A model generated the notes under the pieces. The model searched no databases and had not been told where the DNA came from. It saw nothing but the letters and a program-made list of their open reading frames with translations. From Methylomicrobium lacus LW14 (GTDB lineage: Bacteria > Pseudomonadota > Gammaproteobacteria > Methylococcales > Methylomonadaceae): a stretch of 64,000 nt of DNA. Position 1 is the stretch's first letter, and each line of letters starts with the position of its first letter. Location: the NCBI RefSeq assembly GCF_000527095.1, contig NZ_AZUN01000001.1, forward strand, positions 1,302,001 to 1,366,000, in the 5' to 3' direction. Positions 37,629 through 46,987 of this stretch are shown piece after piece. The position numbers and the translations under genes were made by a program.

Positions 37629-37652
37629 TTTTTGTTCTAATTAGAACAAAAA
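37629..37652. promoter_or_regulatory. Perfect 24-bp palindrome, candidate operator
   Basis: The core is TTGTTCTAATTAGAACAA with three further T and A bases on each side, perfectly symmetric with no central gap. It is not followed by the GC-rich stem expected of a terminator, so a dimeric regulator site is the likelier reading. The nearest genes are the small exported protein and glgX. Confidence 0.5.
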
Positions 37653-38230
37653 GGTTAAAATATTATGCAGTCTCTCTCCACCTTCCCCAACGTACTGCGT
37701 GAATTAACACGAACCCATCAGACATCAAAACGCTTGACGCGGCTTTACTGCGGTTGCGTCGAGGTGTCACGGCAGCGCGTTGCAATGCAAGCGGAGAGCT
37801 TTCAACCGAAACGGATGGCTGGTGCGCCAAAGTTAAAGCTGTCTGCAAACATTATCAAGAAGAGAGTCCCGCCCAAAATGGCTGAGACTGACGTCCGGCG
37901 AATCATCTGACCAAAATCTTGTACGCCCACCCGCTTACACCCATTTCCTGTACGCTGAATTACTCCTCCCGTTGCCAAGCCAGCACAATCCGTGTAGATT
38001 TATGCTTACAGGCACCCATTCCCGCCCTCGCCTCTGCTTTCACACTAATTTAATCTCATTAGGTTTGTTTTTTGCTTATACTGAATTTGGCGAGGGCCGA
38101 GTTGCCTTATGCATTAGCAAAAGGAAATATCCTAATTTATCTCACAAAGTACAAATAACGCCGTCCGCATCCGCGCTCGCCGGTTAAAAGAGCATGGCGT
38201 TAATGCAAATTCGATAGAAGGAAAAGTTCG

Positions 38231-40333
38231 TTGGCCGAAATTTATAATATCAAGACAGGTTATCCTTATCCCGCCGGCGCGACGGCGAATCCAAACGGCG
38301 TCAATTTTTCGATTTTCAGCCGTCATGCGACAGCCGTTGAGTTGTTGCTGTTTGAAACCGCCGAAAGCCTGGAGCCGTTTCAGTCGATCACGTTGCAAAC
38401 GCAAGTAAACCGGACCTTTTACGCGTGGCATGTCTTTGTCGAAAAGTTGCCGGCCGGTGTCTGGTACACCTGGAGGATGGACGGCCCGAACAATACTCCG
38501 CAATCGGGACAGATGTTCGACAAGGACAAACATTTGCTCGATCCGTGCGCGCGCGCGGTCAGCCAGAAACTTTGGGACCGGAAGGCCGCCTGTTTGCCGG
38601 GCGACAATATCCGCACCTCGATGCGCAGCATGGTGATCGATGACCATTATGACTGGGAAGGCGACGTGGCGTTGGCGATACGCAGCGAGAACGCGATCAT
38701 TTATGAATTGAACGTGGGCGGCTTTACCCGTCATCACAGCGCCGGAGTCAAACATCCGGGCACCTTTGCCGGCCTGATCGAGAAAATTCCTTACCTGAAA
38801 GAACTCGGCATCACGCATGTCGAATTGCTGCCGGTGATGGCGTTCGACGAACAGGACGTACCGTCCGGCACCGCGGATCTGGGCCTGTCGAATTACTGGG
38901 GCTACAGCACGCACAGTTTTTATAGCCCGCATCCAAGCTACTGCGTGACGCCGGAACAAGGCACACATATCCAGGAGTTTCGCGATCTGGTCAAGGCCCT
39001 GCACAAGGCAGGCATCGGCGTGATTCTGGACGTGGTGTTCAATCACACCGCGGAAGGCGGCACAGGCGGGCCGATCATCAATTTCAAGGGCATCGACAGC
39101 GAAATTTATTACCACATCGATTCCTTGAACAAGACCATATTCCGCGACTATACCGGCTGCGGCAACACGGTCAACGCGAATCACCCTTTCGTATCCAATT
39201 TTATCGTCGACTGTCTCGAATACTGGGTCGAGAACATGCATGTCGACGGCTTCCGCTTCGACCTGGCCAGCGCGATGGCGCGCGGCGAAGGCGGCATGCC
39301 GCTGCGTGATCCGCCGGTATTGTGGGCGATCGAATTATCCGAGAAGCTGGCCAGAACCAAACTGATCGCCGAAGCCTGGGACGCGGCCGGTTTGTACCAG
39401 GTCGGCAGTTTTCCGGGCTACCGCTGGGCCGAATGGAACGGCATCTACCGCGACGCGGTGCGGCGCTTCCTGCGCGGCGAAAAAGGTCTGATCGGCGATC
39501 TGGCGACGCGCCTGTGCGGCAGCAGCGACCTCTACCATCCCGAAGGGCGTCTGCCGATCAACAGCATCAATTTCATCACCTGCCACGACGGCTTTACCCT
39601 GCTCGACCTGTTCAGCTACAACGACAAGCACAACCTGGCGAACGGCGAAAGCAACCGCGACGGCTGCAACCATAACTTGAGCTGGAATTGCGGCATCGAA
39701 GGACCGACCGACAACCCGGATGTCAACGAGTTTCGGATCAAACAGGTCAAAAACGCGTTTGCGATTTTGCTGCTGAGTCAGGGCGTACCGATGTTTCTGG
39801 CCGGCGACGAACTGCTGAAAACCCAGCACGGCAACAATAACGGCTGGTGCCAAAATAACGAATTGACTTGGTTCGACTGGAATATCAGCGCTGGCAAGCG
39901 CGAGATCATGCGCTTCGTGCAGCGCATGATCGCCCTGCGCAAACGCAATCCGTCGTTGATGCGCCGCCGCTTCCTGAGTGGCCAGAAACACAACGAAAAC
40001 AACTTGCCCGATATTTCCTGGCACGGCGCGCGGATCGACCAACCGAACTGGTACGACCCGGAAGCGCGTGTGCTGGCGTTCACACTGGCCGCCGCCAGCG
40101 AAGGCAGCGGGCATCTGCATGTGATGTTGAACATGTCGGACAGCAAGGTCGAAATGGAACTGCCGCCGCTTAAACACATGAGCTGGCACCTGGCGATCGA
40201 CACCTCCAAAACGTCCCCGCACGACGCGATCGATCCCAAGGACCAGACCAAACATAAACGCAAGCATTACACGGCCGAGCCGAAATCGGTCGTTGTGATG
40301 GAAAGTTCCCCCTCAACATGGCGGGAATTTTAA
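38231..40333 (+). CDS. glgX: Glycogen debranching enzyme GlgX (isoamylase type)
   Basis: GH13 enzyme that cleaves alpha-1,6 branches of glycogen limit dextrins in the cytosol. An N-terminal CBM48-like domain (YPYPAGATANPNGVNFSIFS) precedes the catalytic barrel. Catalytic residues appear as Asp in GFRFDLASAMA (about 343), Glu in LIAEAWDAAG (about 380) and Asp in TCHDGFTL (about 453). Length 700. The start is a TTG at 38231 with GAAGGAAAAG upstream, and no in-frame ATG lies nearby. No other glycogen gene is in the window. A strong terminator follows. Confidence 0.93.
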   Translation: MAEIYNIKTGYPYPAGATANPNGVNFSIFSRHATAVELLLFETAESLEPFQSITLQTQVNRTFYAWHVFVEKLPAGVWYTWRMDGPNNTPQSGQMFDKDKHLLDPCARAVSQKLWDRKAACLPGDNIRTSMRSMVIDDHYDWEGDVALAIRSENAIIYELNVGGFTRHHSAGVKHPGTFAGLIEKIPYLKELGITHVELLPVMAFDEQDVPSGTADLGLSNYWGYSTHSFYSPHPSYCVTPEQGTHIQEFRDLVKALHKAGIGVILDVVFNHTAEGGTGGPIINFKGIDSEIYYHIDSLNKTIFRDYTGCGNTVNANHPFVSNFIVDCLEYWVENMHVDGFRFDLASAMARGEGGMPLRDPPVLWAIELSEKLARTKLIAEAWDAAGLYQVGSFPGYRWAEWNGIYRDAVRRFLRGEKGLIGDLATRLCGSSDLYHPEGRLPINSINFITCHDGFTLLDLFSYNDKHNLANGESNRDGCNHNLSWNCGIEGPTDNPDVNEFRIKQVKNAFAILLLSQGVPMFLAGDELLKTQHGNNNGWCQNNELTWFDWNISAGKREIMRFVQRMIALRKRNPSLMRRRFLSGQKHNENNLPDISWHGARIDQPNWYDPEARVLAFTLAAASEGSGHLHVMLNMSDSKVEMELPPLKHMSWHLAIDTSKTSPHDAIDPKDQTKHKRKHYTAEPKSVVVMESSPSTWREF

Positions 40334-40350
40334 ACCCGCGGCATAACCCC

Positions 40351-40377
40351 AAAAAGGGCGTTTAAACGCCCTTTTTT
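40351..40377 (+). terminator. Terminator after glgX
   Basis: GGGCGTTTAAACGCCC followed by TTTTTT, preceded by AAAAA, so probably bidirectional. It lies 18 bases after the glgX stop. Confidence 0.9.
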
Positions 40378-40581
40378 ATGTCCATATTTGTCTTTACACC
40401 TGCCCGGCGAACCGATTTCCGATAAAATCCATGGACTTGCAGGCCTATGTGAATAGGCTTGATCTTCAGCGCCTTCTTTCACCGCTCCGTCCGCTCCATT
40501 CCCCAAGATGCCGCATCCCAACCGGGCATTTAATTTTCTCTAAATAATTTTTGTTTACGTCTATGTAAAACAAGTACATAT

Positions 40582-40590
40582 TGCTATAAT
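40582..40590 (+). promoter_or_regulatory. Extended -10 promoter of the amidase gene
   Basis: TGCTATAAT is an extended -10 element, 34 bases before the chosen ATG of the amidase. No -35 consensus is seen, which is common for extended -10 promoters. Confidence 0.55.
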
Positions 40591-40624
40591 TTAAACGAAA
40601 TTATCATTGATTTGGGCGGCGGCC

Positions 40625-41872
40625 ATGAGACATTTCGCTAACTTATTCTTTTTGCTGGCGTTACAACTTTTTTCCAGCCTCGTCCTGGCGGAACCGGTGA
40701 ATGTCAACTCATTGCATTTCTGGAGTTCGGCGAAACAAAGCCGAATGATGATAGACGTGTCTGCCATTCCCGCGCATAACATTTCATGGGTCAACCAGCC
40801 CGACCGGCTGGTGATCGATATTGACAACGCGCGCCTGAAGGGAAAGCTGTCGCAGCCGCCGGCTTCGCATCCTTTTTTTTCCAGCATCCGCGCGAGCCAG
40901 AAACAGAAAGTCCTAAGAATCGTGGCCAACCTGAAAAGACAGGTCGGTTATGAAAGTTTCACGCTGAATCCGAACAAGATGTATGGCCACCGCCTGGTCG
41001 TCGATCTGACCGATAAAGGCCCACTCTCCGCTGGCGATGCCGCTTCGGAAAAGCCGATCGCGCGCGCGGCTAAAACCGAAACGAAGGCATCCGCCCTGCA
41101 AAAAGTCACAAAGAAAGGCGGTAATCCGGCCAAAGAAACGTTGCCGGCCGAACGTAGCGGCAGAAACATCGTGGTTGCGATCGATGCAGGACATGGCGGC
41201 GAAGATCCGGGCGCGCATGGCCCCGGAGGCACCGAAGAGAAGCGCGTGGTGCTCGCGATCGCCAAAAAACTGGCGGCGCTGATCAATAGCCAAAAGGGTA
41301 TGCGCGCGGTGTTGGTGCGTAAAGGCGATTATTATGTCGATCTCAGAAAACGCATGGAGATTGCCCGCGCCGCCAATGCCGATTTGTTTGTTTCGGTGCA
41401 TGCCGACGCCTATCAGAAAGCCGATGTGAAAGGCGCATCGGTATTTACGCTGTCCAACCGCGGCGCTTCGAGCGAAGCGGCGCGCTGGCTTGCCAACAGC
41501 GAAAACGCGGCCGATCTGGTCGGCGGCGTCCGCCTTGACGACAAGGAAGAGGTGCTGGCGTCGGTGCTGCTGGACTTATCGCAAACCGCGACGCTGGAGG
41601 CTAGCAGCAATGTCGCCAAGCATGTGCTGAAAAGTTTTCAAAACATTGGCGGCCTGCATTTTACGACCGTGCAGCAAGCGGGTTTTTTGGTGCTGAAATC
41701 ACCGGACATTCCATCTATCCTGGTCGAGACGGCGTTTATTTCCAATCCGGGCGAAGAGCGTAAACTGAATAGCACGGATCATCAGTCGACTATTGCGACG
41801 GCGATTTTCAAAGGCGTGCGCAGCTACTTCAAGCAATATACGCCGAACGACACACGGGTGGCGGGACTGTAA
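40625..41872 (+). CDS. N-acetylmuramoyl-L-alanine amidase (AmiB/AmiC type)
   Basis: Periplasmic zinc amidase that cuts septal peptidoglycan during cell separation. After a signal peptide (FANLFFLLALQLFSSLVLA) comes an AMIN targeting domain (about 25-130) and a linker rich in Lys/Ala. The Amidase_3 domain has zinc ligands in DAGHGGEDPGA, Glu in GGTEEKRV and His in SVHADAY, plus the catalytic Glu in LVETAFISN. I start at the ATG at 40625, which begins the signal peptide directly; one at 40607 is also possible. It is separated from tsaE, its usual neighbour in many Gammaproteobacteria, by rnr and a tRNA. Confidence 0.93.
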   Translation: MRHFANLFFLLALQLFSSLVLAEPVNVNSLHFWSSAKQSRMMIDVSAIPAHNISWVNQPDRLVIDIDNARLKGKLSQPPASHPFFSSIRASQKQKVLRIVANLKRQVGYESFTLNPNKMYGHRLVVDLTDKGPLSAGDAASEKPIARAAKTETKASALQKVTKKGGNPAKETLPAERSGRNIVVAIDAGHGGEDPGAHGPGGTEEKRVVLAIAKKLAALINSQKGMRAVLVRKGDYYVDLRKRMEIARAANADLFVSVHADAYQKADVKGASVFTLSNRGASSEAARWLANSENAADLVGGVRLDDKEEVLASVLLDLSQTATLEASSNVAKHVLKSFQNIGGLHFTTVQQAGFLVLKSPDIPSILVETAFISNPGEERKLNSTDHQSTIATAIFKGVRSYFKQYTPNDTRVAGL

Positions 41873-41933
41873 AGGGTTTCGTCAGGGGCGGGTTGTGCAT
41901 CCTCTTTCGTTCCGAGGCCCCATATGACGTCCA

Positions 41934-41964
41934 GACCTGCCAGGTTTTAAAAACCTGGCAGGTC
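41934..41964. repeat. 31-bp perfect inverted repeat
   Basis: The arms GACCTGCCAGGTTTT and AAAACCTGGCAGGTC surround a single A. It lies between the convergent amidase and rnr genes and can act as a terminator for either. The arm sequence is one often seen as a dispersed repeat in environmental bacteria. Confidence 0.75.
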
Positions 41965-42007
41965 TCCGGCATTCCCACACGCCACAGGGGAGCGCCGAAA
42001 GCTTGGC

Positions 42008-44260
42008 TTATGTCTTTTTCTTCCTTTGCCGCGACCTGCTGCGAGACTTCGTCTTGGCAGCCGCACTGCGTTTTTGGATCAATTCAAAATCAATCTTCTT
42101 TTCATCCAAGTCAACGCGCACGACCTGGATCTTGACGCTGTCGCCCAAGCGGAACACCGTGTTGGTGCGCTCGCCGCGGAGCTGGCGGCTGACCGGATCG
42201 AAATGGAAATAATCCTGGCCCAGATTGCTGATATGCACGAGGCCTTCGACATAAATCTCTTCGAGTTCGACGAAAAAACCGAACGAGGTAACCGCCGAGA
42301 TCAAGCCGGAAAACTCCTCGCCGATCTTATCCATCATGTACTCGCATTTGAGCCAGAGCACCACGTCACGGGTCGCATCGTCGGCGCGCCGCTCGTTCGC
42401 GGAGCAATGCTCGCCGAGCAATACCATATCGGGATGGCTATAAACGAAACTTTCCGGTTTTTTGCCCTGCAAGGCGTGGCGGATACCGCGGTGCACGAGC
42501 AGGTCGGGATAACGGCGGATTGGCGAGGTGAAATGCGCGTATTCTTCTAGCGCCAAACCGAAATGGCCTTTTATATCGGGACTGTAAACGGCCTGCGACA
42601 TCGAGCGCAGCAGCACGGTTTGAATCAGATGCGCATCGGACCGCTCCTTGATCGACTGCATCAGGTGCATGTAATCGAGCGGCGTCGGCTTTAGGCCGCC
42701 GCCCAGCTTCAAGCCGACTTCGCCGAGAAAAGTTTGCAGCGCCAGCAATTTGTCCGCACTGGGGCCTTCGTGAATGCGCAGCAGTTTGGGAATTTTTTTC
42801 TTGTTCAAAAAACGCGCCGCCGCCATGTTCGCCGCGATCATGAACTCTTCGATCAGTTTATGCGCGTCGTTGCGCACCAGCGGCACGATGCGGTCGATTT
42901 TACGCTCCTTGCCGAAAATGATCCGCGTTTCCTGGGTATCGAAATCCATCGCGCCGCGCTCTTCGCGGCTGAGGCGCATCGCCTGATACAAGGCATACAG
43001 CTCCTTAAGATGCGGCAGAAGCACCTTATGTTTGTTGGAAAGGGCTTTGTCATTCTCGACCAGCATCTTCGAAACTTCGGTATAGGTCAGCCGTGCATGC
43101 GAGCGCATCACGCCTTCGAAGAAGCTCGATCGGACCACGTGCCCCTGACCATCGATCAATAGCTCGCAGACCATGCACAGCCGGTCGACATGCGGATTCA
43201 ATGAGCAGAGTCCGTTCGACAAAATCTCCGGCAGCATCGGGATCACTTTTTCCGGAAAATACACCGACGTGCTGCGGTTTTTCGCCTCCTGATCGAGCGC
43301 CGTGCTGACTTGAACATAATGCGAAACGTCCGCGATCGCGACCAGGAGTTTCCAGCCTTTCGAGGTTTTTTTGCAAAACACCGCATCGTCAAAGTCGCGC
43401 GCGTCCTCGCCATCGATCGTGACCAGCGGCGTATTGCGCAAATCGACCCGGTTTTGCTTGGCCGCTTCCGGCACCTCCTCGCTGAATGACTGGATTTCTT
43501 CGAGTAGCGCTTCCGGCCATTGGTAAGGTAAGCCATAAGAGCGAATCGCCATTTCGATTTCCATGCCGGGCGCCAGATGATCGCCAAGCACTTCAATCAC
43601 ACGGCCGATCGGCTGCCGGACCTTGGTCGGCTGCTCGAGGATTTCGGCGATCACGATCTGGCCGGGTTTCGCCGCACCGAAGTGGCCTTGCGAAATCAGC
43701 ACGCTCTGCGCGATATTTTTGTTATCGGGCACGACATAGAAAAAGCCGTCCTTCACAAAACGGCCGACGACCTGCTGCGTATTGCGCTCCAGAATTTCGA
43801 CCACCGCGCCTTCTCGGCGGCCTTTTTTATCGAGACCGGCAATGCGCACCATCGCGCGGTCGTTATGCAGCAGCGCGTTCATCTCGCGCGGCGACAGATA
43901 CAGATCATCCGAACCGTCGTCGGGGCGCAGGAAGCCATAGCCGTCCGGATGTCCGAGAATACGCCCGACGATCAAATCCTTGTTATTGACCAGACAGTAT
44001 TTCTGTCCGCGGTTGAACAATAATTGTCCGTCTCTTTCCATCGCCCGGAGACGCCGGCGCAGCGCTTCCAGTTGCTCGTCGTCGCTCAGCGCGAAAGCTT
44101 CGGCAATTTCCGCACGCTTGAGCGGCTTGCCGGCATGCTCGATGTATTGCAGGATCAGTTCGCGGCTCGGAATCGGACGCTGATATTTTTCGGCTTCGCG
44201 TTCGGCGTAGGGGTCGTGGGTTAAAGTGAAGTCAGCGACTTTTTTTGACTTTGACGGCAT
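42008..44260 (-). CDS. rnr: Ribonuclease R
   Basis: Processive 3'-5' exoribonuclease that degrades structured RNA. The domain order is an N-terminal helix-turn-helix (about 25-85), two cold-shock domains, the RNB catalytic core with acidic cluster DGEDARDFDDAVF (about 283-295), an S1 domain (SGLISAVTSFGFFVELEEIY) and a basic tail (KTKSRSRSRQRKKK). Length 750 is close to E. coli (813). Monocistronic here. Confidence 0.96.
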   Translation of the reverse strand: MPSKSKKVADFTLTHDPYAEREAEKYQRPIPSRELILQYIEHAGKPLKRAEIAEAFALSDDEQLEALRRRLRAMERDGQLLFNRGQKYCLVNNKDLIVGRILGHPDGYGFLRPDDGSDDLYLSPREMNALLHNDRAMVRIAGLDKKGRREGAVVEILERNTQQVVGRFVKDGFFYVVPDNKNIAQSVLISQGHFGAAKPGQIVIAEILEQPTKVRQPIGRVIEVLGDHLAPGMEIEMAIRSYGLPYQWPEALLEEIQSFSEEVPEAAKQNRVDLRNTPLVTIDGEDARDFDDAVFCKKTSKGWKLLVAIADVSHYVQVSTALDQEAKNRSTSVYFPEKVIPMLPEILSNGLCSLNPHVDRLCMVCELLIDGQGHVVRSSFFEGVMRSHARLTYTEVSKMLVENDKALSNKHKVLLPHLKELYALYQAMRLSREERGAMDFDTQETRIIFGKERKIDRIVPLVRNDAHKLIEEFMIAANMAAARFLNKKKIPKLLRIHEGPSADKLLALQTFLGEVGLKLGGGLKPTPLDYMHLMQSIKERSDAHLIQTVLLRSMSQAVYSPDIKGHFGLALEEYAHFTSPIRRYPDLLVHRGIRHALQGKKPESFVYSHPDMVLLGEHCSANERRADDATRDVVLWLKCEYMMDKIGEEFSGLISAVTSFGFFVELEEIYVEGLVHISNLGQDYFHFDPVSRQLRGERTNTVFRLGDSVKIQVVRVDLDEKKIDFELIQKRSAAAKTKSRSRSRQRKKKT

Positions 44261-44495
44261 TTAGAAATGAATAAATAACTTGGATGGGATGAGTGGATTG
44301 AACGCTTGCCCCGAAGATTTGGCGGCATCGAAAAAATCCAGGATAAAAACTTGATTGCTCAACATGTTGATATATGATACACGCTTCCAGGCCTGGAGAT
44401 TAAAAAAACTCGCGGCGTTGGCGCAAAAATCTCTGCGTCGGCGCCTGAAATGACGCACGTTTTATCGGAAGCCAGTAAAAAAATTTTAAATTTGT

Positions 44496-44524
44496 TTGAC
44501 AACCTCAAAATCGGCACGTATAAT
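44496..44524 (+). promoter_or_regulatory. Near-consensus promoter of tRNA-Leu
   Basis: TTGACA at 44496-44501 and TATAAT at 44519-44524, both perfect, with a 17-bp spacer. The tRNA starts 30 bases after the -10 box. Confidence 0.95.
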
Positions 44525-44554
44525 GTGCAAATCAACTGAGATAACACATCGCCT

Positions 44555-44641
44555 GCCGAGGTGGTGAAATTGGTAGACACGCTAGCTTCAGGTGCTAGTG
44601 GGCGCAAGCTCGTGGAGGTTCAAGTCCTCTCCTCGGCACCA
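44555..44641 (+). tRNA. tRNA-Leu(CAG)
   Basis: A class II tRNA of 87 bases with encoded CCA. The acceptor GCCGAGG pairs with CCTCGGC, and the anticodon arm CTAGC-TTCAGGT-GCTAG gives CAG. A long variable arm (TGGGCGCAAGCTCGT region) and a T loop TTCAAGT are present. Confidence 0.97.
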
Positions 44642-44661
44642 TAATTACTCCGTAATTATGG
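44639..44661 (+). terminator. Hairpin at the tRNA-Leu 3' end
   Basis: A perfect 10-bp stem, CCATAATTAC with GTAATTATGG and a 3-base loop, whose left arm starts in the encoded CCA. There is no T run, so it may be a processing or weak termination signal. The rest of the gap up to 44898 shows nothing else that I can support. Confidence 0.4.
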
Positions 44662-44898
44662 ACATCAAAAATCAAGACTATCTGCATTTCCTCTCCTTAG
44701 CGACATCTTCTATCAACCGATAGAAAAATTCTCTACCCGACCATTAAAATCGCAAGCTATTAAACTGCCTTGGTTTTCGCCATTTCAGTATGGCTCCGAA
44801 ATAAGGAATTGAGCTTTCGCGCCACTTCGGCGACTGAAGGTAAACCCTACCCGGCCAAAAGCCTGATTTTACGCCCCAAAAAACTTATTGGAATTGTA

Positions 44899-45378
44899 TT
44901 ATTTGTTGCGCGCGATGGCAACCTCGTCAAAAGCGTTTGCGCACAAGTTTTTTAACCGCTCCGCAAAAATATCGACGCTAATCAGCCGTCCTGCGTCCTG
45001 CACGCATAAGCGGATAGCCAAATCCGCCGCCGGCAACATCCCCTCGCCCATTTCGGGCCACTCGAAGATACAGACGGCTTCGTCGTCCAGATAATCGCGA
45101 ATGCCGATCCATTCCAGCTCTTCCGGATCGGCCAGGCGGTAGAGATCGAAATGATAAACTTTCCGGCCGCCGATCTGGTATTCTTCGACCAGCGTATAAG
45201 TCGGGCTCTTCACCGCGCCGAGATGACCCGCCGCCTGTAAAAAACCGCGGACCAGCGTGGTCTTGCCCGCGCCCAGGTCGCCATATAGAAACACCAAACA
45301 TTTCGCCGGCAACAGGCGCCACAACTCCGCGCCGAACTGCTCGGTTGCTTCCGTGGATTCTAAATAGCGTTGCATCAA
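44899..45378 (-). CDS. tsaE: TsaE, tRNA t6A synthesis ATPase
   Basis: Small ATPase of the TsaBDE complex that makes N6-threonylcarbamoyladenosine at position 37 of ANN-decoding tRNAs. The P-loop is GDLGAGKTTLV (about 34-44), and HFDLYRLADPEELEWIG and IFEWPE are family signatures. Length 159. It overlaps the end of the NAD(P)HX repair gene by 4 bases, an association also seen in E. coli (nnr-tsaE-amiB). Confidence 0.95.
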   Translation of the reverse strand: MMQRYLESTEATEQFGAELWRLLPAKCLVFLYGDLGAGKTTLVRGFLQAAGHLGAVKSPTYTLVEEYQIGGRKVYHFDLYRLADPEELEWIGIRDYLDDEAVCIFEWPEMGEGMLPAADLAIRLCVQDAGRLISVDIFAERLKNLCANAFDEVAIARNK

Positions 45379-46838
45379 TTCACCAACTGTCTCAAAAAGG
45401 GCAATAAATCGGTCGCGAGCAGGCCGCGTTCGCCGTTCTTCGCGGCCGCCAGATCGGCGGCGCGGCCGTGCAAAAACACACCCTGTTCGGCCGCCTCCTG
45501 TAAATCGAGGCCTTGCGCGATTAATCCCGCGATCACGCCGGACAACACATCGCCCATACCGCCCGAGGCCATGCCGGGATTACCGGTCGTCGACACCCCG
45601 ATTTGTGATGCGCTTGCAATCAAAGTCCCCGCACCTTTCAATACCGCGATACCGCCGTAAGCCGCGCGGATCGCAGATGCCGCCGCGAAACGATCCTGCT
45701 GCACGGATGGCGTGGGGCAGCTAAGCAAGCGTCCTGCCTCGCCGGGATGCGGCGTCAAAACCCAGTTCGGTTTGCTGAGCGGAGATACGGCCAATAAATT
45801 CAACCCGTCCGCATCGAGCACGATCGGCTTGTCTGATTCCAGCACGGCACTGAACATTTCCTTGCCCCAGGCGCCCTGCCCCAACCCAGGTCCCAGCACC
45901 ACAACATCGGCCTTGTCTAACAAAGGAGTTAGACCCGTACCTCTTTCAACGCCGCTGCACATCAACTCCGGCCGGTTCAGATTCATCAAACCGGCATGCT
46001 CCTTACGCGTCGCGATGCTGACCAGGCCCGCGCCGACCCGCAACCCCGCCTCGCCCGCCATGCGCGCCGCGCCAGAATAGCCGAGATCGCCGCCGACGAC
46101 CAGCACATGCCCCATGCAGCCCTTATGCGCACAGCGCGGGCGCGGCATCATAGGCTTTTGTATAACGCGAAACACGCTGGATTTAACCGAAGCAAACACC
46201 TCATCCGGCACCGCCAATGCATCATAAACAATCTCGCCGACATACTCGGCCGCCTGACCGGTAAACAGCCCCTGTTTCAGCCCGATAAAGGTCACCGTGC
46301 AATCGGCCTTGACCGCACAGCCCATCGCGTTGCCGGTATCGGCATGTAGGCCTGAGGGAATATCGACCGCAACGACGGGCAATCCGGAGCGATTGATCGC
46401 CTCGATCGTGTCCGCGTAAAGCCCTGTCACCGGCCGATCCAGGCCGGTGCCGAGCAATGCATCGACCAACAAATCGGCCTTGATCACCTGCCCCGGCTCA
46501 AATGCAGTCACCCGGCCCCCGGCCTGGACATAATCCCGGTAAACGGTCAATGCATCGCCTTTCAGTTTTTCGGGATCACCGACACTGACCGCCTGAGATT
46601 CTAGCCCGGCATCAAGCGCCAGCCGCGCAATCACATAACCGTCTCCCGCATTATTGCCGCTGCCGCAAAACACCGCCAGCGACTGCGCCTCCGGCCATTT
46701 TGCGGTTATGCATTCGAACACCGCGCCGCCGGCCTTGCACATCAATTGATAGCCGGGAATGCCGAATGCTTCGATCGCAATTCGGTCCAGCTCTCTGACC
46801 TGGGCGGCACGGTAGAGGATTTGGGGGAGTTTTTGCAT
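45375..46838 (-). CDS. nnr: Bifunctional NAD(P)H-hydrate repair enzyme Nnr
   Basis: Repairs hydrated NAD(P)H. The N-terminal epimerase domain (about 1-215) has AVFCGSGNNAGDGYVIAR, and the C-terminal ADP/ATP-dependent dehydratase (about 225-487) has LVVGGDLGYSGAARMA, GPGLGQG and GNPGMASGGMGDVLSGV. Length 487 is normal. It forms an operon with tsaE. In E. coli the order is nnr-tsaE-amiB; here the amidase is about 3 kb away on the other strand. Confidence 0.95.
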   Translation of the reverse strand: MQKLPQILYRAAQVRELDRIAIEAFGIPGYQLMCKAGGAVFECITAKWPEAQSLAVFCGSGNNAGDGYVIARLALDAGLESQAVSVGDPEKLKGDALTVYRDYVQAGGRVTAFEPGQVIKADLLVDALLGTGLDRPVTGLYADTIEAINRSGLPVVAVDIPSGLHADTGNAMGCAVKADCTVTFIGLKQGLFTGQAAEYVGEIVYDALAVPDEVFASVKSSVFRVIQKPMMPRPRCAHKGCMGHVLVVGGDLGYSGAARMAGEAGLRVGAGLVSIATRKEHAGLMNLNRPELMCSGVERGTGLTPLLDKADVVVLGPGLGQGAWGKEMFSAVLESDKPIVLDADGLNLLAVSPLSKPNWVLTPHPGEAGRLLSCPTPSVQQDRFAAASAIRAAYGGIAVLKGAGTLIASASQIGVSTTGNPGMASGGMGDVLSGVIAGLIAQGLDLQEAAEQGVFLHGRAADLAAAKNGERGLLATDLLPFLRQLVN

Positions 46839-46987
46839 ATCGTCAGTCCATCAAGAATACCTTTCCAGGCTGCTATCATAGCCGGTTTTAGCGACATTCT
46901 CACGCCGGCATTTCAAATAGAAGCAACTGAATTTTCTGGTACACTTGGCGGTCATAAAACCGTTTTTATTCACCGGAGGACTGACCC

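Larger units (their letters stand above)
37137..38230. other. 1.1-kb stretch without a confident gene
   Basis: Short frames occur here (for example 37376-37576 and 37665-37910), but none looks like protein with a ribosome site. In another plus-strand frame, codons from about 37692 to 37883 read DIKTLDAALLRLRRGVTAAR and on to a stop, but that frame has no start codon and could be a gene relic. Regulatory-looking palindromes are listed separately. A TATACT at 38077-38082 may serve glgX. Confidence 0.4.
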
